Assembly (NCBI GenBank): GCA_032718475.1
Contig: JAUCBJ010006750.1
Location: 1-64,000 of the forward strand
Reading direction: 5' to 3'
DNA length: 64,000 nt
From: Nemertoderma westbladi
Lineage: Eukaryota; Xenacoelomorpha; Nemertodermatida; Nemertodermatidae
Of the stretch, positions 6,732 through 18,098 are shown piece after piece; positions within the stretch are counted from its first letter, which is position 1, and each line of letters opens with the position of its first letter. The notes beneath the pieces were generated by a model that had not been told where the DNA came from, made no database searches, and saw only the letters and a program-made list of their open reading frames with translations. The translations under genes were made by a program, and so were the position numbers.

Positions 6732-9700
6732 TTATTTAAAGTTTCTTAGTATACAACGCAGCGGCTGTTATTGGTCAGGAGAGTTTCAGGCAAACTTATT
6801 TACACAGTTTCTTTAGTATACAACGCAGCAGCTGTTATTGGTCAGGAGTTTCAGGTCAACTTATTTACAGTTTCTTTAGTATACAACGCAGCAGCTGTTA
6901 TTGGTCAGGAGTTTCAGGTAAACTTATTTACGGTTTCTTTAGTATACAACGCAGCAGCTGTTATTGGTCAGGAGTTTCAGGTAAACTTATTTACAGTTTC
7001 GTTAGTATCAACGCCGCAGCTGTTATTGGTCAGGAGTTTCAGGTAAACTTATTTACACAGTTTCTTTATTATACAACGCAGCAGCTGTTATTGGTCAGGA
7101 GTTTCAGGTAAACTTATTTACAGTTTCTTTAGTATACAACGCAGCAGCTGTTATTGGTCAGGAGAGTTTCAGGTAAACTTATTTACACAGCTTCTTTAGT
7201 ATACAACGCAGCAGCTGTTATTGGTCAGGAGTTTCAGGTAAACTTATTTACAGTTTCTTTAGTATACAACGCCGCAGCTGTTATTGGTCAGGAGTTTCAG
7301 GTAAACTTATTTACAGTTTCTTTAGTATACAACGCCGCAGCTGTTATTGGTCAGGAGTTTCAGGTAAACTTATTTACAGTTTCTTTAGTATATATACAAC
7401 GCAGCAGCTGTTATTGGTCAGGAGAGTTTCAGGTAAACTTATTTACAGATTCTTTAGTATACAACGCAGCAGCTGTTATTGGTCAGGAGTTTCAGGTAAA
7501 CTTATTTACACGGTTACCTTAGTATACAACGCAGCAGCTGTTATTGGTCAGGAGTTTCAGGTAAACTTATTTACAGTTTCTTTAGTATACAACGCCGCAG
7601 CTGTTATTGGTCAGGAGTTTCAGGTAAACTTATTTACACAGTTTCTTTAGTATAAAACGCAGCAGCTGTTATTGGTCAGGAGTTTCAGGTAAACTTATTT
7701 ACAGTTTCATTAGTATACAACGCAGCAGCTGTTATTGGTCAGGAGTTTCAGGTAAACTTATTTACACAGTTTCTTTAGTATACAACGCAGCAGCTGTTAT
7801 TGGTCAGGAATTTCAGGTAAACTTATTTACAGTTTCTTTAGTATACAACGCAACAGCTGTTATTGGTCAGGAGTTTCAGGTAAACTTATTTATAGTTTCT
7901 TTAGTATACAACGCAGCAGCTGTTATTGGTCAGGAGTTTCAGGTAAACTTATTTATAGTTTCTTTAGTATACAACGCCGCAGCTGTTATTGGTCAGGAGT
8001 TTCAGGTAAACTTATTTACACAGTTTCTTTAGTATACAACGCAGCAGCTGTTATTGGTCAGGAGTTTCAGGTAAACTTATTTACACAGTTTCTTTAGTAT
8101 ACAACGCAGCAGCTGTTATTGGTCAGGAGTTTCAGGTAAACTTATTTACAGTTTCTTTAGTATACAACGCAGCAGCTGTTATTGGTCAGGAGTTTCAGGT
8201 AAACTTATTTATAGTTTCTTTAGTATACAACGCAGCAGCTGTTATTGGTCAGGAGTTTCAGGTAAACTTATTTATAGTTTCTTTAGTATACAACGCAGCA
8301 GCTGATATTGGTCAGGAGTTACAGGTAAACTTATTTACAGTTTCTTTAGTATACAACGCAGCAGCTGTTATTGGTCAGGAGTTTCATGTAAACTTATTTA
8401 TAGTTTCTTTAGTATACAACGCAGCAGCTGTTATTGGTCAGGAGTTTCAGGTAAACTTATTTACAGTTTCTTTAGTATACAACGCAGCAGCTGTTATTGA
8501 TCAGTAGTTTCAGGTAAACTTATTTACAGTTTCTTTAGTATACAACGCCTCAGCTGTTATTGGTCAGGAGTTTTAGGTAAACTTATTTACACAGTTTCTT
8601 TAGTATACAATGCCGCAGTTGTTATTGCTCAGGAGTTTCAGGTAAACTTATTTACAGTTTCTTTAGTATACAACGCAGCAGCTGTTATTGGTCAGGAGTT
8701 TCAGGTAAACTTTTTTACACAGTTTCTTTAGTATACAACGCCGCAGTTGTTATTGGTCAGGGGTTTCAGGTAAACTTATTTACAGTTTCTTTAGTATACA
8801 ACGCAGCAGATGTTATTGGTCAGGAGTTTTAGGTGAACTCATTTACACAGTTTCTTTAGTATCAACGCCGCAGCTGTTATTGGTCAAGAGTTTCAGGTAA
8901 ACTTGTTTACAGTTTCTTTAGTATACAACGCAGCAGCTGTTATTGGTCAGGAGTTTCAGGTAAACTTGTTTACAGTTTCTTTAGTATACAATGCAGCAGC
9001 TGTTATTGGTCAGGAGTTTCAGGTAAACTTATTTACACGGTTTCTTTAGTATACAACGCAGCAGCTGTTATTGGTCAGGAGTTTCAGGTAAACTTATTTA
9101 CACAGTTTCTTTAGTATACAATGCAGCAGCTGTTATTGGTCAGGAGTTTCAGGTAAACTTATTTACTCAGTTTCTTTAGTATACAATGCAGCAGCTGTTA
9201 TTGGTCAGGAGTTTCAGGTAAACTTATTTACACAGTTTCTTTAGTATACAACGCTGCAGTTGTTATTGGTCAGGAGTTTCAGGTAAACTTATTTACAGTT
9301 TCTTTAGTATACAACGCAGCAGCTGTTATTGGTCAGGAGTTTCAGGTGAACTTATTTACACAGTTTCTTTAGTATCAACGCCGCAGCTGTTGTTGGTCAG
9401 GAGTTTCAGGTAAACTTGTTTACAGTTTCTTTAGTATACAACGCAGCAGCTGTTATTGGTCAGGAGTTTCAGGTAAACTTGTTTACAGTTTCTTTAGTAT
9501 ATATACAACGCAGCAGCTGTTATTAGTCAGGCGTTTCAGGTAAACTTATTTACAGTTTCTTTAATATACAACGCAGCAGCTGTTATTGGAGTCAGGAGTT
9601 TCAGGTAAACTTATTTACGGTTTCTTTAGTATACAACGCAGCAGCTGTTATTGGTCAGGAGTTTCAGGTAAACTTATTTACAGTTTCTTTAGTATCAACG

Positions 9701-12700
9701 CCGCAGCTGTTATTGGTCAGGAGTTTCAGGTAAATTTATTTACAGTTTCTTTAGTATACAACGCAGCAGCTGTTATTGGAGTCAGGAGTTTCAGGTAAAC
9801 TTATTTACGGTTTCTTTAGTATACAACGCAGCAGCTGTTATTGGTCAGGAGTTTCAGGTAAACTTATTTACAGTTTCTTTAGTATCAACGCCGCAGCTGT
9901 TATTGGTCAGGAGTTTCAGGTAAATTTATTTACAGTTTCTTTAGTATACAACGCAGCAGCTGTTATTGGTCAGGAGAGTTTCAGGTAAACTTATTTACAC
10001 AGTTTCTTTAGTATACAACGCAGCAGCTGTTATTGGTCAGGAGTTTCAGGTAAACTTATTTACAGTTTCTTTAGTATACAACGCCGCAGCTGTTATTGGT
10101 CAGGAGTTTCAGGTAAACTTATTTACACAGTTTCTTTAGTATACAACGCAGCAGCTGTTATTAGTCAGGAGTTTCAGGTAAACTTATTTACAGTTTCTTT
10201 AGTATACAACGCAGCAGCTGTTATTGGTCAGGAGTTTCAGGTAAACTTATTTACACAGTTTCTTTAGTATACAACGCAGCAGCTGTTATTGGTCAGGAGT
10301 TTCAGGTAAACTTATTTACAGTTTCTTTAGTATACAACGCAACAGCTGTTATTGGTCAGGAGTTTCAGGTAAACTTATTTATAGTTTCTTTAGTATACAA
10401 CGCAGCAGCTGTTATTGGTCAGGAGTTTCAGGTAAACTTATTTATAGTTTCTTTAGTATACAACGCCGCAGCTGTTATTGGTCAGGAGTTTCAGGTAAAC
10501 TTATTTACACAGTTTCTTTAGTATACAACGCAGCAGCTGTTATTGGTCAGGAGTTTCAGGTAAACTTATTTACAGTTTCTTTAGTATACAACGCAGCAGC
10601 TGTTATTGGTCAGGAGTTTCAGGTAAACTTATTTACACAGTTTCTTTAGTATACAACGCAGCAGCTGTTATTGGTCAGGAGTTTCAGGTAAACTTATTTA
10701 CGGTTTCTTTAATATACAACGCAGCAGCTGTTATTGGAGTCAGGAGTTTCAGGTAAACTTATTTACGGTTTCTTTAGTATACAACGCAGCAGCTGTTATT
10801 GGTCAGGAGTTTCAGGTAAACTTATTTACAGTTTCTTTAGTATCAACGCCGCAGCTGTTATTGGTCAGGAGTTTCAGGTAAATTTATTTACAGTTTCTTT
10901 AGTATACAACGCAGCAGCTGTTATTGGTCAGGAGAGTTTCAGGTAAACTTATTTACACAGTTTCTTTAGTATACAACGCAGCAGCTGTTATTGGTCAGGA
11001 GTTTCAGGTAAACTTATTTACAGTTTCTTTAGTATACAACGCCGCAGCTGTTATTGGTCAGGAGAGTTTCAGGTAAACTTATTTACACAGTTTCTTTAGT
11101 ATACAACGCAGCAGCTGTTATTGGTCATGAGTTTCAGGTAAACTTATTTACAGTTTCTTTAGTATACAACGTAGCAGCTGTTATTGGTCAGGAATTTCAG
11201 GTAAACTTACTTACACAGTTTCTTTAGTATACAACGCAGCAGCTGTTATTGGTCAGGAGTTTCAGGTAAACTTATTTACACAGTTTCTTTAGTATACAAC
11301 GCAGCAGCGGTTATTGGTCAGGAGTTTCAGGTAAACTTATATACAGTTTCTTTAGTATACAACGCAGCAGCTGTTATTGGTCAGGAGAGTTTCAGGTAAA
11401 CTTATTTACACAGTTTCTTTAGTATACAATGCAGCAGCTGTTATTGGTCAGGAGAGTTTCAGGTAAGCTTATTTACACAGTTTCTTTAGTATACAACGCA
11501 GCAGCTGTTATTGGTCAGGAGTTTCAGGTAAACTTGTTTACAGTTTCTTTAGTATACAACGCAGTAGCTGTTATTGGTCAAGAGTTTCAGGTAAACTTAT
11601 TTACAGTTTCTTTAGTATACAACGCAGCAGCTGTTATTGGTCAGGAGTTTCAGGTAAACTTATTTACACAGTTTCTTTAGTATACAATGCAGCAGCTGTT
11701 ATTGGTCAGGAGAGTTTCAGGTAAACTTATTTACAGTTTCTTTAGTATACAACGCAGCAGCTGTTATTGGTCAGGAGTTTCAGGTAAACTTATTTACACA
11801 GTTTCTTTAGTATACAATGCAGCAGCTGTTATTGGTCAGGAGTTTCAGGTAAACTTATTTACAGTTTCTTTAGTATACAACGCAGCAGCTGTTATTGGTC
11901 AGGAGAGTTTCAGGTAAACTTATTTACACAGTTTCTTTAGTATACAAATCAGCAGCTGTTATTGGTCAGGAGAGTTTCAGGTAAACTTATTTACACAGTT
12001 TCTTTAGTATACAACGCAGCAGCTGTTATTGGTCAGGAGTTTCAGGTAAACTTATTTACACAGTTTCTTTAGTATACAATGCAGCAGCTGTTATTGGTCA
12101 GGAGAGTTTCAGGTAAACTTATTTACACAGTTTCTTTAGTATACAATGCAGCAGCTGTTATTGGTCAGGAGAGTTTCAGGTAAACTTATTTACACAGTTT
12201 CTTTAGTATACAGCGCAGCAGCTGTTATTGGTCAGGAGTTTCAGGTAAACTTATTTACACAGTTTCTTTAGTATACAATGCAGCAGCTGTTATTGGTTAG
12301 GAGAGTTTCAGGTAAACTTATTTACACAGTTTCTTTAGTATACAATGCAGCAGCTGTTATTGGTCAGGAGTTTCAGGTAAACTTATTTACACGGTTTCTT
12401 TAGTATACAACGCAGCAGCTGTTATTGGTCAGGAGAGTTTCAGGTAAACTTATTTACACAGTTTTTTTAGTATACAACGCAGCAGCTGTTATTGGTCAGG
12501 AGTTTCAGGTAAACTTATTTACAGTTTCTTTAGTATACAACACCGCAGCTGTTATTGGTCAGGAGAGTTTCAGGTAAACTTATTTACACAGTTTCTTTAG
12601 TATACAACGCAGCAGCTTTTATTGGTCAGGAGTTTCAGGTAAACTTTTTTACACAGTATCTTTAGTATACAACGCAGCAGCGGTTATTGGTCAGGAGTTT

Positions 12701-12736
12701 CAGGTAAACTTATTTACAGTTTCTTTAGTATACAAC

Positions 12737-12741
12737 GCAGC
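12737..12741. repeat. 5-bp target-site duplication, left of BEL element
   Basis: GCAGC immediately precedes the LTR and is repeated at 32051-32055 after the other LTR. Removing the element and one copy restores a normal satellite unit (AAC-GCAGC-AGCTGTT). Confidence 0.9.
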
Positions 12742-14110
12742 TGTTGCCGTTATTCCCGACACCATGGGGGAAAACGCCGATGCTGGAGGCGGAACTTTTC
12801 AGACCACGGAATCCCGGTCAGTCACTGGATATTGGTAGTGGAGAAGGAATACGTTCTTAAATGCAAGATTGCGGTTGAGGAAAAGTTTCATTGGTTGGAT
12901 ATACTCTTTAATGTAACTTCCCTACAGTTGAACCTTGATTGATAATAAGTTGGGCTTCCCCAAACCAATATACACCAAATATTCACAATAATATAACACG
13001 ACAATATAAATCCCTACAGTACATTATTTAATTACCCACTGTTCGCTCAGATTTTAGCCTAACTAATGTTCCTCAATTTTCCCCCGGTCCTAGTCTCGGT
13101 ACCGTGGTGTCGGTGTCGGTCGACCCTGTTGCGTGTCCGTCCCACCCTTCACGAACCCCGAAGGGATTGGTCATCAGGAACCAGTACGGCTTGGTTAGGG
13201 GTCTGTCATGTCAGTGGACCCGTTTGCGTGTCCGTCCCACCCTTCCCGAACCCCGAAGGGATCGGTCATCAGGAACCAGTATGGCTTGGCTAGGGGTCCG
13301 TCGGTTCATCACAGGGACCCAACCACCTAGGCTTTCCGAGTCCTTATTCAGGGTCGTAGTCGCTTCGGCAGCCGAGAAGCTGCTCCGAACAGTCGGTAGG
13401 CCAGTAGAGTCCAGTCCTTTGTCTTTCAACCCCGTTGCGTGTCCGTCCCACCCTTCCCGAACCCTAAAGGGATCGGTCAGGAACCAGTACGGCTTGGCAA
13501 GGGGTCTGTCATCCCGTCGTGAGCCCCAACGGTTGGTGGTTTTCCGAGTCCTTATTCAGGCTCGTACTAATGCCGGTCGTGGAACCCACTTCAGGAAGGC
13601 ACTCCTCGTCGAACCCTTCCTCCGTTAGTCGGTCGACCCGTTCGTGTATCCGTCCCACCCTTCCCGAACCCCGAAGGGATCGGTCAGGAACCAGTACGGC
13701 TTGGCTAGGGGTCTGTCGTCGGTTCCCGTCGCAAATCCCTGACACAAGCAGCAGACTTTCCGATGTCCTTTTCAGGCTCGTAATAACTGCTGTTGGCCAG
13801 GGACCGCTAAGGGCAGTCCTAGTCCTTTAGACCTAGCGAGTTACCAAATCCAGGAAGTTGGCTAGGCCTAATAGTAATCAGGCAAACCTGAATACTGCTT
13901 AACTTTTCCTCCCACCCCTGGCCCTTAAATACATGAAATGAGTCCCGTACCCCGTAAGTCGCCCCAATATTCACCCATAAATCGCCCCCAGTCCATTGAA
14001 TGTGCCCAAATCCCATGTTCCCGCACCCAGTAGTGATATTGGAATATTCTTTTAAAATAAATCCAAAAAATATTCAACTCGCATTAGGAAAAGTTGAAAT
14101 ACCGTGAACA
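12742..14110 (-). repeat. 3' LTR of the BEL element (1369 bp)
   Basis: It matches 30878-32050 throughout and has terminal TGTT...AACA. It contains internal direct repeats whose core reads GTGTCCGTCCCACCCTTCCC followed by GAACC...AAGGGAT and GGAACCAGTA; four copies start near 13130, 13227, 13438 and 13645, against three in the other LTR. This accounts for the 196-bp length difference. On the element's sense strand, TATTTAAG near 13923-13932 is a possible TATA box. Open frames across the LTR on both strands reflect the GC-rich repeats, not genes. A hand count over the first ~380 bp gives about 11 differences from the other LTR. Confidence 0.93.
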
Positions 14111-14121
14111 GTCCCCCCCAA
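14111..14121 (-). promoter_or_regulatory. Polypurine tract of the BEL element
   Basis: The minus strand reads TTGGGGGGGAC immediately upstream of the 3' LTR, the position and composition of a plus-strand primer. Confidence 0.8.
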
Positions 14122-14290
14122 TGACCTTCGTGAGGTCTATCGGTAGATCGAGTTTGTGTAGGTCATTTCCCATATAAAAAACCCAAAATTTTAATATTGC
14201 ATAGTCTTGATTAATTTGGCCTAGAGTTAGTTGATGTAAATATATAAAAATAAATGTTTGATATAAATGTTCCTGGAATATCCTGGTCCT

Positions 14291-15866
14291 TTACTTCTTA
14301 CTCGGATACGCTTTTCTCCTCTTCGCCCGTCGACTCTCATCGATAGCCAGTGCTGGAAGGGGAGCATTGACATCCATCGTGAGCAACGTTTCAGCTTGTC
14401 TCCTGGCAGCTCTTCCTTTCGATGGTAGCAGGATCATATCTGTCCGTCGTTCCAACTCGGTGGTGCGTGCGTCTAGGAACCACTTTCATCACCGAACTCT
14501 TCTTTATATGAATATAAACGCCTAAGGATCTCGAATGGGCCGAATAATCCAGCGCAGATCAGTGTTAGCAACAGATCCACGTAATGGAATGGTAGCGTCG
14601 CTGTCGTATGGAGGCGCTCCGGGAACGAAAAATACCCGGACGCCATCTCTTGCGCGATATTCCGAGCGTTTCTCCGTACTTTGGTCTTTACGTGGTTGTT
14701 TGCTTAGGTTTCGAACATAACCATATTCCCCATAGTGGTTACATCCTTCGTGGGAAACTTTATATTGCAGCGGGGGCTAGCGGAATGTCCACGAAAACCG
14801 CATGTTGTGCAGAGGTTATAGAGGGTTGGACAAACTGAAACATCATGTCCCGATTTCGCGCAGTAGGGACAATACAGTATCCCGAGAAACTGGAGGCATG
14901 AATCGGTTACACAATTTCTTCTACCGCGTGGGCACTGCTCCGAACCGCAGTCTCCGCATATCTCTAACTGCATCTCCCGGCCGAAGAATATTGGAATCAG
15001 GCCCCTGACGTAATACTCGAGTCGTCGGTCGCTTTTTGGAATATTCGCTGTGGCCAGTAGCCCGCGATAAGCTATGCTTTGGCGTAGTATGTTCTCGTTT
15101 CGATAACCTTCTTTATGTCCTGCCGGTCTCATTTCGGATGACCGTTTCTGGCGGTGGATCCATTCGGTCTGCTCGGCGTACCATCGAGTAAATCGCATAG
15201 GATCCTGTGGAACGGAGGGGGTAGTTGCCACCGCTGGTCGGCGGAGAGGTGCCGGGGTTTTCGACAGAGGGATTCCGAGGAGATCTTCAGGAGTCGGCGC
15301 AGCGCTGGGACCCTTTTCAACCAGTATCGCTGAGCCGGTCCGGTGGGTGCTGGTACTCGGAATCTCCGAAGACCAGTCTTCGCCACCCGGGAACGGATAT
15401 GGAGATAACCTCTGACATATGTCACCGAAGTCATTCAACGCGAATGTAGTGACTAAGTCCCTTGCGGGGCTACCGGAGCCAAGTGGGGTGGAAACACCTG
15501 CTTCCGTCGCAGGTTCGGCCGAGGCGACCCGCTTGGCAGCCGGTTCGTATGCGATTTCCGGATTGAGTTGTCGCTTTGGGGTGGACAGTAGAACACCTTC
15601 CTGTAACCATAATTCCTCCCCCTCTGAAGAAATCGGTGGTTCCTCCGCACCGAGGAGATCGGTAATCGTAGGGATGTTGAACGGCCCATTCTCGTCCCAG
15701 GGCGAACGGTGAGCGTTTTCGTCTCTCCCGGTGAAATATTCTCGACCGCTTTGAACGCGTGGTTGATAACTTCGTTCCACTCGTAGTCAATAAAGGAATT
15801 AGGAACCGCCGTAATGAGGCTATCGAGAGTTTTACAGATAAACTTAGCAACTGTGTATGATTCCAT
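14291..15866 (-). pseudogene. BEL accessory ORF B: zinc-knuckle protein, broken
   Basis: The main open part is 14704-15780, 358 codons. Its frame is joined upstream, through a one-base frameshift near 15700-15740, to a segment starting at ATG 15866 (MESYTVAK...). The C terminus is Cys-rich: five Cys between residues 275 and 295, then a CCHC knuckle (C304, C307, H312, C317) and a near-knuckle (C324, C327, H332, C338). This suggests nucleic-acid binding, as in Gag-like proteins. Beyond the TAA at 14704 the same frame stays open for 76 codons and includes a hydrophobic stretch (YVDLLLTLICAGLFGPF). A further one-base shift would lead into a basic tail ending at 14291; I cannot tell whether that extension was ever translated. 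The N terminus resembles that of ORF A (WN-x2-IN motif). It lies downstream of integrase on the same strand. The function is unknown and I do not recognise the family. Confidence 0.6.
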
Positions 15867-16031
15867 AATGACATAGATGTAGTTCCGTCGCTCTGGATTC
15901 TCCCACTTGTGTTGAGGATCCCCACTCGTGGGGATTCTCCCACGTCCTTCCAGCGACTCTCTCGCTCACTCTTTATTTCTAATCCCGGGTATCCACCATA
16001 TATCTTATTATAGTCCTGGAATTTCTAGGGT

Positions 16032-16886
16032 TTAAAGTCTATGCCGCCGTTTAGCACTGCGAGGTAGCCGATACCGGATTTCGTCCGTCTCACCTCTCGG
16101 AATCCTCGCAGGAATTCGGCGGATCGTAACCAGGCTAATAGTGTCGACACAATGACTAATGGCGTTGAGATCTTCTCGACGGTCTCTTCCAAAAGGAGCG
16201 TTCGCGTAGTCATTTCGGATGTCTGCCTTTATATCCCACCTGATTTTAATGATGTCGAAGTCGAATAGGATCTTTTGGATCTCAGGTGGTAGTAGTCAGA
16301 TTGCTCCGGCTGTCCGCACCTCCTTTCTGGGTGTCGGAAATATTCGACATACTAACACCAAACCGTCCAGGGTACCGAAGACGACGACCAAGGATTCCTT
16401 CGTCCCATACTTCTCCTGGTAGTCGTCGCAATTCTGGATAACTGATATACGTTCCTCTCGCAGCGTTGCCGTACACTCCACTAGGTTTCCCCAGTGGGCC
16501 AGGTACGTACTCTTGTTGTCAACGAAACTTTGACATCGTGCCAACGTTATCGCTTTTGATGTGGGCATCGCGTTTCCCTCGTTGTCGTATATCAAACATC
16601 GGGATTTGTAGACGCTTTGCAGGAACGTTTCCCAGTATGACAACTCATCCCCTCCGGTTGCCTTTGCGTTCCGAGTTCTTTTCAGTCTCGTACTAACATC
16701 GGTCAACCGGAGCTCTCGTAGATTCCGGGAATCCGGTCCCTCTTGCCCGGAGAATTTGACAACTCGCACATTCTCATTTATCAGGGCATTCCATTTTGTA
16801 TCAAAGTTAGGGGATCCAGGTTGTGGATATTCCAGTAAATCTATCGTATTATGTAGTTCGCTGATAATTTGGCAATTTGGGTCCAT
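16032..16886 (-). pseudogene. BEL accessory ORF A, unknown function
   Basis: ATG at 16886 opens 196 codons ending in a TGA at 16296-16298. The same frame then continues for 87 more codons to a TAA at 16032-16034, so this looks like one gene of about 283 codons with one internal stop. The N terminus (residues 1-50, PNFDTKWNALINENV visible) resembles the start of ORF B (DYEWNEVINHAF), suggesting paralogy. I see no transmembrane segment, zinc finger or catalytic motif. It follows the integrase by 1.2 kb on the same strand. In position it corresponds to where env-like or accessory genes sit in some LTR elements, but nothing in the protein says Env. Confidence 0.5.
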
Positions 16887-17445
16887 ATTTTCGATTATGT
16901 CCGTTGCAAATTTACATCAGTTAATTATAAATCCAGAAAGTCTGATACTATAGTGACTGCAGAATAATTCAGTTTATTTGTAATTCAGTTTATTAAATAT
17001 CATTGCTATATAGGCATCTACCATCTTATTGCTAATACATTCAGCATTTACAGTTACTATAGCTATACATTAATATCCAACCAGTTTTGACTTTTTATGT
17101 CCTTTTCTTTTTTCCAATTCTTTTCTTTCTACATTTTATACATTTTTTTGTCTTTTTTCATTTCTCATTATTACTCATTGTACATTTCATTTATTTCAAC
17201 ACATATTTTATCATTTAGTTCCACCATTTCATCATTTATTTCACATTTATTATTATCCATTTCATCATTGGGGTTATAGCCCCCCGGCTATCATCATTTG
17301 TTATAAGCGCAGCACCAGGGTGCGCATCATTACATTTTCATTATCATACGCGTCATCATTCGGTTTATGGTAGTGTCGTCTGTTTCTTTTCATCAATTCC
17401 AACTACATTCAATCATCTTCTTTGGGAAATTTTTGTTGTGGAAGG
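16887..17445 (-). other. BEL 3' noncoding region with pyrimidine-rich tract
   Basis: No coding frame is supported. 17090-17275 is a low-complexity T/C-rich tract on the plus strand, with CATTTCATCATTT words repeated at 17150-17270, hence A/G-rich in the element's sense strand. Confidence 0.5.
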
Positions 17446-17870
17446 GGTGTTACGCGGCAATCTGGGATCTACAGCTGGGCTAGTTACACCGCCTACGCCC
17501 CAAACTGCGCACGTAACGGACAATGAAGACGCTGGGAGTGAAGTCACGTAGAATGCACCAGAGACCCACCAGAATAACACTCCCAACAACATAAAGCTCA
17601 GCCGACGAAGTCATGTGGGATGGGGTTACGCAACATTATGGGATCTACAGCTGGACTAGTTACACCACCTACGCCCCAAAATCCACGTAACGGTCCCACC
17701 AGAATAACGCAGCTGAGAAACATAAAACCTCTATCGACGAAGTCATGTGGATGCACCATGGACCCACCAGAATAACGGGATAGAGGGGTTGTTGCGCGGC
17801 AATCCGGGATCTACAGCTGGACTAGTTACACCGCCTACGCCCCGAACTGCGCACGCAACGGACAACACAA
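17446..17870. repeat. Three imperfect tandem copies of a ~165-bp unit in the BEL 3' region
   Basis: A segment around GGGATCTACAGCTGG...TAGTTACACC and CCTACGCCCC starts near 17446, 17620 and 17785. The intervening CCACCAGAATAAC and CGACGAAGTCATGTGG words repeat as well. Copy spacing is about 163-176 bp. It overlaps the end of a small minus-strand ORF (17743-18081), which weakens that ORF as a gene. Confidence 0.8.
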
Positions 17871-18081
17871 TACAATACAATGGATACAATGACTTCCACT
17901 TCAAATCTTTACCATTTCCAATAATCCAATATAGTTGGTCCTGATGACCAAAATCATGGTGAACAATACATAAACAACCCTGCGTCAGTCGAAACATCTG
18001 CAGGGTGATGCTGGACTCCACATAACACACGAGGAAACACAAATACCATTGCGTGGTTACAGTTGGTTTAAGGGGGTCCAT
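17743..18081 (-). CDS. Small ORF directly after pol, doubtful
   Basis: 112 codons begin 17 bp after the pol stop. The N-terminal half is rich in hydrophobic and Cys residues (WYLCFLVCYVESSITL), but no clear family is recognised. The C-terminal third lies in the 3-copy tandem repeat. It may be chance, or a remnant of a small membrane protein. Confidence 0.2.
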   Translation of the reverse strand: MDPLKPTVTTQWYLCFLVCYVESSITLQMFRLTQGCLCIVHHDFGHQDQLYWIIGNGKDLKWKSLYPLYCIVLSVACAVRGVGGVTSPAVDPGLPRNNPSIPLFWWVHGAST

Positions 18082-18098
18082 TATTAATTGTCAGTAAA

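Larger units (their letters stand above)
6671..12741 (+). repeat. Satellite array block 1 (63/65-bp unit)
   Basis: Head-to-tail units read ACAGTTTCTTTAG-TATACAACGCAGCAG-CTGTTATTGGTCAGGAG-TTTCAGGTAAACTTATTT. The basic unit is 63 bp, and a common 65-bp form starts ACACAG. A +2 variant in the middle (GGAGAGTTTC) also occurs. The first unit is continuous with the putative exon at 6609-6725, so the unit equals exon 3' end plus about 12 bp of intron. Because 63 is divisible by 3, runs of 63-bp units give open frames with a 21-residue repeat (VSLVYNAAAVIGQEFQ plus VNLFT); the 65-bp form brings in a stop. Each unit holds a CAGCTG E-box, an inverted CCAAT (ATTGG) and a GTATAC palindrome. The block ends at the BEL insertion. 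Confidence 0.97.

Noticed and set aside
13066-13830. ORFs of up to 174 codons in the LTR (also 31240-31761)
   Set aside because: They fall in GC-rich internal repeats of the LTR, occur on both strands, and carry no domain.
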